The position numbers and the translations under genes are program-made. Below, one piece after another: positions 6,686-15,737 of a stretch of DNA of 32,161 nt. Source of the stretch: Peptococcaceae bacterium CEB3 (GTDB lineage Bacteria > Bacillota > Desulfitobacteriia > Desulfitobacteriales > Desulfitobacteriaceae); the NCBI GenBank assembly GCA_001029295.1, contig LDXJ01000026.1, positions 1 to 32,161 of the forward strand, given 5' to 3'. Below the pieces are notes generated by a model. It was not told the origin of the DNA and searched no databases. It worked only from the letters and a program-made list of their open reading frames with translations. Each line of letters starts with the position of its first letter. The stretch's first letter is position 1.

Positions 6686-7759
6686 CTACTTTGTGTGAAT
6701 GTATTCCGACAGTTCTCTCGCCCGTTCGGCAGTCGGTACACTAATGTTGAGAAATATCCCTGAAGACGGGAGACCCTCCATGATACAATCGATATCTTCT
6801 TCATCAAGATCGCCAAAAATTATTAGGTTTTTCTTCACCAAGATTTTCCTAAACTGCAGCAACATTTCTTTGGTAGCAGGACCCCCTATGTCTTTGTTCA
6901 CCTGAATGGCCTTTATGTTCCCTACTTGCATTAACGAGTCGAGAATAAAGAAGGATGCCGGATGCAGGTGAGCGACCGTATAGTCGTAGCTTTCGCCATA
7001 TCGTGTATCAGGTTCCAATAAATGCTCGTCATACATTTTCGGCGAAAGCAAAGCAGATAAATCTTCCTGAAACCAGAGGCACCGCCTTGGACACCAAATG
7101 TGATAAAAGCCTAAAGAATATCCATTGTAAAAATCGGGGGTTGCATCAAATTGGGATTCAATCACGTGCCTAAAGATAGCGACAGCTTTGGAAAAAGCGT
7201 CGCGCATGATCCCTGGCTCTTCCACGAGTCCGTATACCAATTCGGTTTGCCCCATCAAGGCTCCCACCACATCGGAAGCCCCCCTTAAAATAGGCTGCCC
7301 GACCGGGAATCTTCCCAATGAAGCCCTATTAAGTTTCTCAACAAACTCAAGATACTTTTTAAACCACGAATTGTCTTCTTTAAACCGTACAGTCTGCAGG
7401 TCTCGGGCTGACTTCACATACGGTATTGAAATGAAACTACTCTGCGTCCCGTATATTTCACATCCTAGCATTCCTTCTAACCACGGGATCCCATTTAACG
7501 GCTCGGCCACCCAGAAACCGTCCTGACCACTTGAACAGGCTTCCTCATACATCCGCTCGAAATCTTCCATATACGCATCCACATCGATCATCTCGGGCAT
7601 AATTTTTTTGCCATCTGTGAGAAGATGCCGTGAAGCATTATACCGACGACTGACAAAATAGTCGCCTATTTGGAAGGATACTAATGGTCTCTTCAAGGGT
7701 TCCCGGTTCCAATATGCCTTGTGAAGCTCAATCTTCCGTCTTATGATTTCTTCGCCCAT
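6686..7759 (-). CDS. Divergent UroD-superfamily protein lacking the H-x-C zinc motif
   Basis: The 357-residue protein aligns in layout with UroD-like methyltransferases of Clostridia: an N-terminal segment ending RPLVSFQIGDYF, a middle GASDVVGALMGQTEL that matches the RAPG...L-x-G-T region, and a C-terminal barrel with KAIQVNKDIGGP. The usual H-x-C-G site is replaced by His264-Leu-His266-Pro (AHLHPASFF), and no late cysteine follows, so metal binding or chemistry should differ. The segment 218-240 is rich in aromatic and cysteine residues (FYHIWCPRRCLWFQED). It may be the substrate-specific methyltransferase of the pathway rather than the acceptor one; that is inference. The ribosome-binding site is weak. 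It follows the gene at 8013-9065 after 253 bases in which I see no gene. Confidence 0.75.
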   Translation of the reverse strand: MGEEIIRRKIELHKAYWNREPLKRPLVSFQIGDYFVSRRYNASRHLLTDGKKIMPEMIDVDAYMEDFERMYEEACSSGQDGFWVAEPLNGIPWLEGMLGCEIYGTQSSFISIPYVKSARDLQTVRFKEDNSWFKKYLEFVEKLNRASLGRFPVGQPILRGASDVVGALMGQTELVYGLVEEPGIMRDAFSKAVAIFRHVIESQFDATPDFYNGYSLGFYHIWCPRRCLWFQEDLSALLSPKMYDEHLLEPDTRYGESYDYTVAHLHPASFFILDSLMQVGNIKAIQVNKDIGGPATKEMLLQFRKILVKKNLIIFGDLDEEDIDCIMEGLPSSGIFLNISVPTAERARELSEYIHTK

Positions 7760-8012
7760 GTCGGCTCGCCCCCACGTTCACTCGTATTCATAACACTTTT
7801 ACTTCTAAACACGGACTAACTTTGGTGCTACGGCGTGATTTGCCGACATCTTTTTGTTCAGGCCTTTTCACTTGGCCCTCATGGATGATTCATCTTGGAA
7901 ATGGTGATACCACACTCCGGTGCCGGTGTTACTACTATCGGTACGTTTCCCAAAGCCCCTACCTGAGATTTACTAAATCAAAAGAGCGATTACGCAGCCA
8001 TACCCTAGTCGG

Positions 8013-9065
8013 TCACAGTTTTCCAGCTTTATAATCTTCTACCGCCCTGATTAACGCGTCAATATTGGCCATCGGGACTTCAGAACTAATTTGGATTGAC
8101 GGGGCAATTATATAACCTCCGTAGGCACCTAACGTTTCAACGCAATGTTTGACTTCTTGGCGTACATCCTCTGGGTTACCAAACGGCAGGGTTACCTGGG
8201 TCGATATTCCGCCGTAAAAAGCCAACTTTCTTCCATAGCGACCGGCCAGCTCTTCTATAGGCATGGCTTGCGGCTGAACAGGGTGCAGGATATCTAGTCC
8301 CATTTCGACTAGATCATCCAATATTAGGCGGACATCGCCACATGAATGATGAATTACCGGGAGTCCGGCTTCTTTATATACGGCCCAGATACGGGCCAAA
8401 CGGGGCTTTATCATCTTTCGCCAGAGCGTGGGAGACATAAGTAGGTTGCGTTGTCCACCGTAATCGTCGCCAGTGCGGCCACAGTTTACTCCCACCTCCA
8501 CATTCCGTTTAGCGATTTCCACTTGATAGTCGGTAATCTTGTCCAGAAGTTCTTCCGCGAAATCCTGGTTTAGAAGCATATCTGTCAAGAAGTTCTCAAA
8601 CCCCCTGAGAGCCCAAGCCCGTTCGAAAAGACAGGTAACCTGGTAAGACGGTACTAAATACTCATTGGCATATTTGGTTACTGTTTCGCGAGCAAAATCC
8701 ATCATCTCGGGTGAAAATGGATCGGGCAAATGATAATCGTGGTACCGACTTAGATCTGCAAGGGGATGATACGCAATAAAGGTGCCTTCTTGCTGGGTAT
8801 CCCAACCTACACCCCACTCATCGAACAGAACCTTCTCTGTCTTTGCAAACATCCGTTTGCGAATTTTGCCAAAAGGATCATTGAGGTACGCGTATACCAA
8901 ATGGTTATCTAGTCGATCGATTAGATATTCCTCATTGTCTGGTATGCCCCAGGCTTCAGTAACTTTGTCCAGAGCGGTGGGTGTAAATTCGATTTGGACA
9001 GGAAAATAATCAACTTGCTCATGCATAATAGCCAGCAGAATGCGTTCTTTGTGTGATAGCCCCAT
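8013..9065 (-). CDS. UroD-superfamily protein with HHSCG motif
   Basis: This 350-residue protein starts MGLSHKERILLAIMHEQVDY, the standard N-terminus of clostridial UroD-like proteins (K-E-R-x-L-x-A-x-x-x-E-x-x-D). GDDYGGQRNLLMSP (199-212) and IHHSCGDVRLIL (238-249) with His240-x-Cys242 are present. The late region reads APSIQISSEVP without the third cysteine ligand, unlike the MtaA-like enzymes at 4267-5328 and 18047-19057. The family contains candidate methyltransferases acting on methylated compounds, but biochemistry is sparse. GGGAGG lies nine bases before the ATG. It follows the MFS transporter after a 377-base gap, so it may start a separate unit. Confidence 0.82.
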   Translation of the reverse strand: MGLSHKERILLAIMHEQVDYFPVQIEFTPTALDKVTEAWGIPDNEEYLIDRLDNHLVYAYLNDPFGKIRKRMFAKTEKVLFDEWGVGWDTQQEGTFIAYHPLADLSRYHDYHLPDPFSPEMMDFARETVTKYANEYLVPSYQVTCLFERAWALRGFENFLTDMLLNQDFAEELLDKITDYQVEIAKRNVEVGVNCGRTGDDYGGQRNLLMSPTLWRKMIKPRLARIWAVYKEAGLPVIHHSCGDVRLILDDLVEMGLDILHPVQPQAMPIEELAGRYGRKLAFYGGISTQVTLPFGNPEDVRQEVKHCVETLGAYGGYIIAPSIQISSEVPMANIDALIRAVEDYKAGKL

Positions 9066-9442
9066 TTACCCGTACCTCCCAAATAATACCTTTTATCAAA
9101 ATGGATAATGGATTACCTCGTTAATACACCATCCCAGTATTTACCGCAAATGTAAACTCTCTTAAGCCTACCACTGCGAATAATAGCAACCTCTCATACA
9201 ATATAAGCCCAAACCCGATAGCTCCTTACGGCCTTTAAGTAATGCAACACTAATAAAAGGAAAAGGTACGCATTTTGACCCAGTGGTTAAAGGATATCCA
9301 AGCCAACGTCCTCGGAGTATCACCGGCTATATGGGGCTTGTGGAAGTAGCACCCCGCACGAGGGTACCACCTCCACTGCGGTGAACGACTGACTTTTACC
9401 AACTAGGCACCTAATAATGCCAATTCCCCAAGTGATGAAGCG
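9066..9442. other. Intergenic gap with a weak hairpin, no convincing gene
   Basis: The gap between the MFS gene and the following UroD-type gene holds an imperfect inverted repeat, GTGGAAGT (9340-9347) with ACCTCCAC (9369-9376), and inner CCC/GGG. There is no T-tract. A 24-codon plus-strand frame from TTG 9275 to TAG 9349 overlaps it. I see no cobalamin riboswitch elements and no tRNA. Confidence 0.4.
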
Positions 9443-10711
9443 CTACGAATTCTTTCTTATCGTATCTTCTTTAATAACGAAAATACTGACAAAAACAATT
9501 GCACTGGAAACTACCATATAGGCAGCAACCGACCAAGGAGAACCATGTGAGATGTGCAAAAGCAAAGTAGCGATAAAGGGTGCACTTCCACCGACAATAG
9601 CATTAGCAAATTCCCTACCTATCACGACACCACTGTAACGCGACTCCACCGGAAACAACAGGGGTAAAAGAACACTAGAGGGTCCCCACATGACATAGGC
9701 TGCCCCGAGTCCAATGGTCATCGCCAGAATGACGATAAACGGATTGCCAGTATTAAGCAATGCAAACATCGGAAACGCAAATAACCCTGATAACACGGCT
9801 CCCACGAGGGATACTGCCTTCAAGCCTTTTTTGTCTGCAACAACGCCGGAAATTATTAAGACAAATATCCCTATAAACGCCGCAATAAGGAGAGCGTACG
9901 AGCTGAATGCTTTAGCGAACTTCAATGTGGACACTAAATATGACAGAACAAATGCCTGAATAATATATGTGTGTACACCCTGAAATTGAAGTAGCGCCGT
10001 AATAATTAACTCCTTTGGATGCTTTGAAAACACTTGTCTGATGGGGTTAACCTTAGTCTTCTCCTTCTTTTCCAAGAACTGTTGTGTTTCATGTAGCCCT
10101 GCTCGTAGATACAACCCCACTGCTGCTGTAACAATGCTTAACAGAAATGGTATGCGCCACCCCCAGTCGAGGAATGCTCCTTGCGGCATCATCGATAGTA
10201 AACCAAATATACCGGAATATAACATAATCGAGATGGGAATTGAAACCGAGGGAAAGCTACCGAAAAATCCTCTTCGCTCTTTTGAACTTTCTACGATAAA
10301 CACCAAGGCCCCTGCATATTCTGCCCCTGCGCCGAATCCCTGTACAAGCCTTAAGACGATCAGCAGAACGGGGGCCCAAAAACCAATAGTCCTATATGTC
10401 GGCAGAAGACCAATTAAAGTTGTTCCCAGACCCATAATGATTATAGTTGCCATTAGGGCCGTTTTACGACCTATTCTGTCACCAACATAGCCAAAAAGCA
10501 TTCCACCAAACGGCCTCGCAAAAAAACCTACTCCAAACGTTGCAAAAGCAAGCAAAGTTCCGACCCACGGGCTACTATTCGGAAAGAAAAGTTTGTTGAA
10601 TACAAGTGCCGCGGCCATCCCATAAACACCGAAGTCGTACCACTCAAGAACAGTACCAATTGTGCTGGCTACAACAACTTTCCTGATGGAGTTTCCTCCG
10701 TTTGGACTCAT
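9443..10711 (-). CDS. MFS transporter, metabolite:H+ symporter (MHS) type
   Basis: The 422-residue membrane protein has about 12 hydrophobic segments. It opens with VVVASTIGTVLEWYDFGVYG, the N-terminal signature of the metabolite:H+ symporter subfamily (ProP, KgtP, ShiA relatives), and has the loop motif GYVGDRIGRKTALM between TM2 and TM3. RLVQGFGAGAEYAGA matches the conserved TM4-5 region. Members import organic acids, betaines or osmolytes with protons, so it probably brings a charged substrate, for instance a sugar acid, into the cell. The start follows a GGGGGG-rich site, and the gene begins 36 bases after the UroD-type gene at 10748-11896, which implies cotranscription and a shared substrate. 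The exact substrate is not readable. Confidence 0.9.
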   Translation of the reverse strand: MSPNGGNSIRKVVVASTIGTVLEWYDFGVYGMAAALVFNKLFFPNSSPWVGTLLAFATFGVGFFARPFGGMLFGYVGDRIGRKTALMATIIIMGLGTTLIGLLPTYRTIGFWAPVLLIVLRLVQGFGAGAEYAGALVFIVESSKERRGFFGSFPSVSIPISIMLYSGIFGLLSMMPQGAFLDWGWRIPFLLSIVTAAVGLYLRAGLHETQQFLEKKEKTKVNPIRQVFSKHPKELIITALLQFQGVHTYIIQAFVLSYLVSTLKFAKAFSSYALLIAAFIGIFVLIISGVVADKKGLKAVSLVGAVLSGLFAFPMFALLNTGNPFIVILAMTIGLGAAYVMWGPSSVLLPLLFPVESRYSGVVIGREFANAIVGGSAPFIATLLLHISHGSPWSVAAYMVVSSAIVFVSIFVIKEDTIRKNS

Positions 10712-10747
10712 AATCCTACGCCCCCCTTTGATTTTGTTACCAGTGAA

Positions 10748-11896
10748 TCACCTCAAATTACTTTCGCCCCATTCCTTGACCGCTTGCTCAAGAACAAGCC
10801 AATTGCTGTCATTAGCTTCATAAATTTGACCACAACCACGCAGTACGTAACCTCCATCGTGACCGGCACTATCTAAGCATCGCCACACCTCTTTTCGGAC
10901 ATCGTCTGGATTGGTACTTACCAGTACCCGTTCATTAAATCCCCCCCATAATCCCACCTGTTTACCAACCCTCTTTTTCGCGTATGCAAGATCAACGTCA
11001 CCAGCAACCTCGGGTACAGCAAGAGTTTCTATGGCGGTTGTACCTGTATCCGCCATTAACTCCAAGAGCCTATTACTTTTTCCGCATACATGAAACGAAC
11101 TTATTAATCCCGGGTTAACAATTTGCTGGATAACCTGTTTATCATAAGGATAAATATATTCTTTATACAGTTCTGGGGAAATACCGATACCGACCGAAGA
11201 CTCGTTGAGTTGAATACAGTCGACGCCCGACGACACCAATGCAGAAACGGTTGTCAGTGTATATGCAGTTAGTGCGGTAAAAAAGTCGTTGACCCATTGG
11301 GGCTGATCATATATTGCCATAATCATTTCTTGAGTTCCGCAAATTGAACAGGCTTCCTGAAATACTCCCGGAACTGTAACAAACACGAACGCCCGGTTTC
11401 CCACTGTTTGGCACATTTTTGTTATCGCGGTTACGTCGCACTTTACCGGATCGGGTCGGTATTCTAGCATTTCTAAAGATTGCCCTGTTTTAAAAGGGTG
11501 ATTCATAGCCCATTTCTGGTATTTTTCCTGTCGGTAATCAAACCTCATGGTTCCTGCGGGAGTCGCAATCGTTCTCGATACCTGCTTTCCGTTTTCGTTT
11601 GCATTAAGTTTTTCCGTTATATTCCAGGTCTTTGTATCTTGCCACTTCATGATTGCCGAAGGCCAAGTGACGACATCTGGTTCCTGAAAGCTATACAAAT
11701 TAATAACCGGATCGTGCCCTAAGCTTTCTTGGAATGATATGATGGTGTCCAACGGGTTCTCCAAATAGGAATTTATAACACTTCCATGTAAGTTCAGCTT
11801 TTTTACCAGATAATTTAAGTTAAATATATTTACAATTGGAACTCTATCTACCGGTTGTCGTAGCAACGTTCTTGTAATTATCTGTTTTGCTTGCAT
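10748..11896 (-). CDS. UroD-superfamily methyltransferase with H-x-C...C site
   Basis: The start is placed at the ATG at 11896, which has GAGGAG five bases upstream, giving 382 residues; an in-frame ATG at 11932 lacks a site. The protein starts MQAKQIITRTLLRQPVDRVP and carries His269-x-Cys271 in FHVCGKSNRLLELMADTG and Cys355 in LRGCGQIYE, consistent with a zinc site of the MtaA/MtbA kind. GISPELYKEYIYPYDKQ matches the central SPxxYxxF region of the other cluster members. It lies between 6-phosphogluconate dehydrogenase and the MHS transporter in one probable transcript. The leader 11897-12009 is purine-rich on the coding strand and holds an inverted repeat, CGTACT (11966-11971) with AGTACG (11990-11995). 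Confidence 0.86.
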   Translation of the reverse strand: MQAKQIITRTLLRQPVDRVPIVNIFNLNYLVKKLNLHGSVINSYLENPLDTIISFQESLGHDPVINLYSFQEPDVVTWPSAIMKWQDTKTWNITEKLNANENGKQVSRTIATPAGTMRFDYRQEKYQKWAMNHPFKTGQSLEMLEYRPDPVKCDVTAITKMCQTVGNRAFVFVTVPGVFQEACSICGTQEMIMAIYDQPQWVNDFFTALTAYTLTTVSALVSSGVDCIQLNESSVGIGISPELYKEYIYPYDKQVIQQIVNPGLISSFHVCGKSNRLLELMADTGTTAIETLAVPEVAGDVDLAYAKKRVGKQVGLWGGFNERVLVSTNPDDVRKEVWRCLDSAGHDGGYVLRGCGQIYEANDSNWLVLEQAVKEWGESNLR

Positions 11897-12009
11897 ATTG
11901 TCTCCTCCTCGCTCATTAGCAGGTCGTCGCATTGTCGCAATTTCTTGGGTGCTGTCCTCCTCCTTCGTACTACTTCAATTTGCCTATCAAGTACGTCCTC
12001 CCCTCCTCG

Positions 12010-12909
12010 CTAATTGTTTTTTTCGACAGGGTGGCCGCCGAACCCGTTTCTTAAAGCCGCAATGACTTTCCCGGCAAACGTATCTTCCTCCAAGGAGCGA
12101 TAGCGCATAAAGAGAGACAAGGCAATAACGGGCGTTGGCACCCCTAAGTCAAGCGCGGTTTCCACCGTCCATTTCCCCTCTCCCGATGAATACATGATCC
12201 CCTTGATACTTTTCAGCTCTTTATCCTTACTAAAGGCCTCCTGAGCCAATTGCATAAGCCAACCGCGGATAACGGAGCCATGATTCCACACACTTGCCAG
12301 CTTGTCATAATCGAAATTAAAATCTGATTTTGAGATAACTTCGAAGCCTTCAGCTAGGGCCTGCATCATTCCGTACTCGATCCCGTTGTGGACCATTTTC
12401 GCGAAATGCCCGCTGCCTGGCTCTCCTGTGTAGAGAGAACCGCCTTCGACTGAGATGCCTTTAAAAATCTCTGCGCAGTAAGCATAAACTTCCTTTTCCC
12501 CGCCGATCATGGTGCAGGCACCGGACAGGGCGCCTTCGATTCCGCCGCTTGTCCCGCAATCCAAGAAATCAATTTCTTTTTCCTTTAGGAGTTTGTACCT
12601 CCGTACGGAATCCCTGAAATTCGAATTACCGCCATCGATGATGATGTCACGGGGTTCAAGCGCGGGCAGCAATTCATTGATTACCTCGTCGATTGTGTCA
12701 CCCGCCGGTATCATCAGCCAGATGACTCGCCTTTTGCTGAGTTTGCGCGCTAGGTCCCCGATAGAGTCGGCTTTAGCGGCACCCTGCTCAGCAATCGCTT
12801 CAACCTTATTCTCGTCAGAATCAAAGGCGGTGACATCATGATGGCGTCTCATTAGATTCAAACACAAGTTATAACCCATCTTCCCGAGTCCGATAATTCC
12901 GATTTCCAA
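12010..12909 (-). CDS. gnd: 6-phosphogluconate dehydrogenase, decarboxylating, short form
   Basis: The 299-residue product is the short 6PGDH found in Firmicutes (YqeC/GntZ-like rather than the 470-residue form). It has the nucleotide-binding GLGKMG (7-12), the substrate region CGTSGGIEGALSGACTMIGG (118-137) and the catalytic helix HFAKMVHNGIEYGMMQ with Lys171, Asn175 and Glu178. It converts 6-phosphogluconate to ribulose 5-phosphate plus CO2 with reduction of NAD(P)+. The start is TTG at 12909 with AGGAGG seven bases upstream. It follows gluconokinase by 143 bases, forming the classical gluconate utilisation pair, and precedes a UroD-type methyltransferase and an MHS transporter in the same direction. 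Confidence 0.93.
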   Translation of the reverse strand: MEIGIIGLGKMGYNLCLNLMRRHHDVTAFDSDENKVEAIAEQGAAKADSIGDLARKLSKRRVIWLMIPAGDTIDEVINELLPALEPRDIIIDGGNSNFRDSVRRYKLLKEKEIDFLDCGTSGGIEGALSGACTMIGGEKEVYAYCAEIFKGISVEGGSLYTGEPGSGHFAKMVHNGIEYGMMQALAEGFEVISKSDFNFDYDKLASVWNHGSVIRGWLMQLAQEAFSKDKELKSIKGIMYSSGEGKWTVETALDLGVPTPVIALSLFMRYRSLEEDTFAGKVIAALRNGFGGHPVEKNN

Positions 12910-13052
12910 AGTCCCAGCCTCCTGTTGCCTCTTCGAGTCGTCTTTTCAAGCACATTTCAAGGTCCTGTACTACTCCCTTTTTGAGGTAAATAACTCATTT
13001 CACACATACCCGCCTTTGTCTAGATCATTTGCTGCTCCTTCCGCCATATCGT

Positions 13053-14558
13053 TTACTGATATTTCGTGAATTCATCCCTTAGCTTTCCGTAAATGCGTTC
13101 AAAAATGGCAAAGTTTCTTTGGTAGATTTCATTTCGCACCCTGTCAGGCTCAAAAACCTGCGTGAACGAAAGCAATTTGTCAACATCCTCTAAGTCTTCA
13201 ATAACTCCCAAGGCGTTCATGCCCATAACCGCCGCGCCGAAACAAGAACTTTCGTAACTCTCGGCTAGACGCACTCTCGTATTAAACATGTCCGCCAACA
13301 TCTGTACCCAAAACTCCGAGCGGGCAAATCCTCCCGAGGCCGTAATCAGCTGGATTTTTCCCGTGACTTCTTCCAACGCCTGCCCGATGCTGTAAAGTCC
13401 GAAAGTCACTCCCTCCAGCACTGCCCGCAGAAAATGCTGCCGTGTATGCGCCATGTTAATTCCGAAGAAGACCGCTTTGGCATTGGCGTCCCAATGAGGA
13501 GCCCGTTCACCCAGCAGGTAAGGCAGAAAGATTAAACCATCCGAGCCGGGCACGATCTTTTGCGCCTCGGCCGTCAAAAGATCGTAGGGATCAACGCCAC
13601 TCTCACCGGCCGAGTTCAACTCGGCTTGAGCAAATGTATCCCTAAACCACCTAAGGGCTATGCCGCCGTTGTTAACCGAGCCTCCCAGTACGTAACGACC
13701 TTTTGTCAGAACGTAGCTGAACAATCTTTCCTTTTCATCATCGGCCGGCTTGTTGGCCACAACCCGAATCGCCCCACTCGTGCCAATCGTTACCGCCGCG
13801 TAGCCAGGCCTAATGGCATCCGCTCCCAGATTCGCCAGACAACCGTCGCTGGCTCCGACAATAAACGGGGTATTTTCGGGAATGGCCATATACTCGGCGT
13901 ATTCTTTTCTTATACCGGTTAACATATGAGTCGCCGGCACCGGTAGAGAAAGCCTGTCGGCGTCGATCCCCAAGTAAGCTAAAGCTTCGCCGTCCCAAGT
14001 TAGTTGGGACAGATCAAAAAGTCCGGTTGCGGAAGCGATAGAGTAATCGACAATATATTGACCAAACATCTTCAACAGTATGAACTCTTTTATACCGATA
14101 AACCTATAAGCCTTATGGAAAATATCTTTCTCATGTTCCTTTATCCACGCCAATTTACAAAGCGGTGACATAGGGTGAATGGGCGTCCCTGTTTTGAGAT
14201 AGATTCGGTGCCCTACTTGGCTGTTTTTTAGGGTATCGGCATACTCTTTGCTGCGCGTATCGGCCCAGATGATCGAATGGGTCATCGCTGTGCCCGTGCG
14301 GTCTACGGCAATGACGCTATGCATAGCCGAACTGAAAGCAATACCTAGAAGGTCGTCCTCGTCCCTTTGCCCCGCCACAGCTTTAACGGAGTTCAAAACC
14401 GCAGCGAAAACAGTTTCAGGGTCTTGTTCATAATGAGAAGGAAAAGGGTTCTCAATGGGGTATTCGATGCTTTTCTGCCGTAAAGGTCGTCCGTCCAGGC
14501 CGAAAGCGATTGCTTTCGTGCTCGTCGTTCCTACGTCTACACCTACAAGGTACTCCAA
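13053..14558 (-). CDS. gntK: Gluconokinase, FGGY family
   Basis: The 501-residue protein has the FGGY sugar-kinase architecture. The N-terminal phosphate loop is YLVGVDVGTTSTKAIAF (3-19), followed by YPIENPFPSHYEQDPETVF typical of gluconokinases, AVTIGTSGAIR in the ATP-binding half, and ITASGGFARSEFWVQMLADM near the C-terminus. It phosphorylates gluconate to 6-phosphogluconate, the substrate of the next gene. The start codon is TTG with GGAGG six bases upstream. A clear sigma-A promoter lies about 85-112 bases before the start. Because of the setting, a modified gluconate or another aldonate remaining after demethylation could be the actual substrate. Xylulokinase or glycerol kinase are the alternatives within FGGY, but gnd as neighbour favours gluconate. 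Confidence 0.9.
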   Translation of the reverse strand: MEYLVGVDVGTTSTKAIAFGLDGRPLRQKSIEYPIENPFPSHYEQDPETVFAAVLNSVKAVAGQRDEDDLLGIAFSSAMHSVIAVDRTGTAMTHSIIWADTRSKEYADTLKNSQVGHRIYLKTGTPIHPMSPLCKLAWIKEHEKDIFHKAYRFIGIKEFILLKMFGQYIVDYSIASATGLFDLSQLTWDGEALAYLGIDADRLSLPVPATHMLTGIRKEYAEYMAIPENTPFIVGASDGCLANLGADAIRPGYAAVTIGTSGAIRVVANKPADDEKERLFSYVLTKGRYVLGGSVNNGGIALRWFRDTFAQAELNSAGESGVDPYDLLTAEAQKIVPGSDGLIFLPYLLGERAPHWDANAKAVFFGINMAHTRQHFLRAVLEGVTFGLYSIGQALEEVTGKIQLITASGGFARSEFWVQMLADMFNTRVRLAESYESSCFGAAVMGMNALGVIEDLEDVDKLLSFTQVFEPDRVRNEIYQRNFAIFERIYGKLRDEFTKYQ

Positions 14559-14642
14559 TGTACTCCTCCCGAAAATAATTTTCCTCTAGCCAAGATATGT
14601 ACCGCGTATTGCTCAAGAAGAAGGAAACTTTTTTCACCTCCA

Positions 14643-14670
14643 AGTATATACCTCCTTAAGATTTTGTCAA
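14643..14670 (-). promoter_or_regulatory. Sigma-A promoter of the gntK-gnd operon
   Basis: TTGACA (14665-14670) and TATACT (14643-14648) are separated by 16 bases on the minus strand, a near-consensus promoter. It lies just downstream of the rpiR terminator, so gntK-gnd starts its own transcript about 75 bases before the TTG start. The RpiR-type regulator encoded upstream is the obvious candidate to control it. Confidence 0.75.
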
Positions 14671-14699
14671 TACGAAAAATTCTTTCGCACACACTCCCC

Positions 14700-14741
14700 A
14701 AAAAACAAAACTCAAGTACCGTCCCTCTAGACGGCACTTGA
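14700..14741 (-). terminator. Terminator of the rpiR gene
   Basis: On the minus strand TCAAGTGCCGTC pairs with GACGGTACTTGA (12 bp with one G-U pair, plus-strand arms 14712-14723 and 14730-14741). TTTTGTTTTTT follows. It starts 23 bases past the rpiR stop codon. Confidence 0.85.
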
Positions 14742-14763
14742 ATCTCACCTACGCCGAAAAATA

Positions 14764-15696
14764 TTAAAACCGCTTGGTCGCGATACCCTCTCGTATCTTA
14801 CCCAATGTTGCAAGAGTCTCCTCTTTTCGCTGCAGAGCCACACCCGCATAAAGGCAGTCGATGAGCATAAGAGCGCTTAACCGGGACTCCATAGCTTCGC
14901 TGCGAAACATGGATTCTTGTCCGAATGAAACCAAAACCAGATCGGACACCTTCGTCAGGGGGGAGCGGGGGTTCCCAGTGATGGCGATGATTTTTGCTTC
15001 ATTCTTCCTCGCTAAACCGATCGCTTCCACGAGATCTTTATTGCTTCCGGAATTGGAGATGGCCATGACCACGTCATTCTTCTTTGCCATCGCGGCAAAC
15101 ATCGCCTGCAAATGCGAATCCGTATGAACGGAGCACTCAATCCCCGTACGAATAAACTTGTGGTAGGCGTCAAAAGCAATGGCACCTGAGCCTCCCATGC
15201 CAAAAAACAAGATTTGACGCGCCTTGAGCATGAACTTAACCGCCTCCGCGAGGGTTTTAGCTTCATTGACGTCGAGGGTTTTTTTCATACTATACTGGTT
15301 GGAAGTGAAAACCTTATTCATAATAATGTACATGTCGTCATTTTCTTTTATCTCTTCATGAATGTTTTGAATGGGTTCGATCAGCGTGCCGGCTAAGCTG
15401 ATTTTCAGTTCCTGATATCCCCGGTAACCCAGCTTGTTGCATAGGCGAAAGATGGTCGTTTCACTCACTGAACTGTTTTCCGCCACTTCCGTGATAGAGT
15501 AATGGATTATATCGCCGGGATTTTCCAAAATGTATTGAGCCGCTTTCCTCTCGGCGGTGTTCAGCCTGCTGTAAATATCTCTTATTCTCTGCAGACAGTC
15601 AGTTGGTTGTTTCTCCTCCACCAGTCCCACCCCAGTCCCCCGGATTGCCCGGAAATTCACCCTAAGTCCTATCCCACCGCTTATCTGCCGGCTCAT
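14764..15696 (-). CDS. RpiR-family transcriptional regulator (HTH + SIS domain)
   Basis: The product contains an N-terminal HTH_6 domain (RIRDIYSRLNTAERKAAQYI through SVSETTIFRLCNKLGYRGYQ) and a C-terminal SIS phosphosugar-binding domain (ILFFGMGGSGAIAFDAYHKF, then AISNSGSNKDLVEAIGLA). RpiR proteins sense sugar phosphates, so 6-phosphogluconate is a plausible ligand given the downstream gntK-gnd. The longest frame starts at ATG 15696 (310 residues) without a clear ribosome-binding site. In-frame GTG codons at 15630 and 15621 lie closer to the conserved domain and are alternative starts. It has its own promoter and terminator and is therefore a monocistronic regulator between the xyl-type operon and the gluconate operon. 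Confidence 0.9.
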   Translation of the reverse strand: MSRQISGGIGLRVNFRAIRGTGVGLVEEKQPTDCLQRIRDIYSRLNTAERKAAQYILENPGDIIHYSITEVAENSSVSETTIFRLCNKLGYRGYQELKISLAGTLIEPIQNIHEEIKENDDMYIIMNKVFTSNQYSMKKTLDVNEAKTLAEAVKFMLKARQILFFGMGGSGAIAFDAYHKFIRTGIECSVHTDSHLQAMFAAMAKKNDVVMAISNSGSNKDLVEAIGLARKNEAKIIAITGNPRSPLTKVSDLVLVSFGQESMFRSEAMESRLSALMLIDCLYAGVALQRKEETLATLGKIREGIATKRF

Positions 15697-15737
15697 CCGC
15701 GAACAGGCTTACAGGATCTTTTTCCACTCATTGTATC

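Noticed and set aside
9275-9349. 24-codon plus-strand frame MTQWLKDIQANVLGVSPAIW...
   Set aside because: TTG start, no recognisable relative, opposite to all neighbours and overlapped by a hairpin.
9066-9442. Cobalamin riboswitch before corrinoid-related genes
   Set aside because: I looked for the B12-box pattern and its helices in the intergenic gaps and saw none; only a weak hairpin is present.
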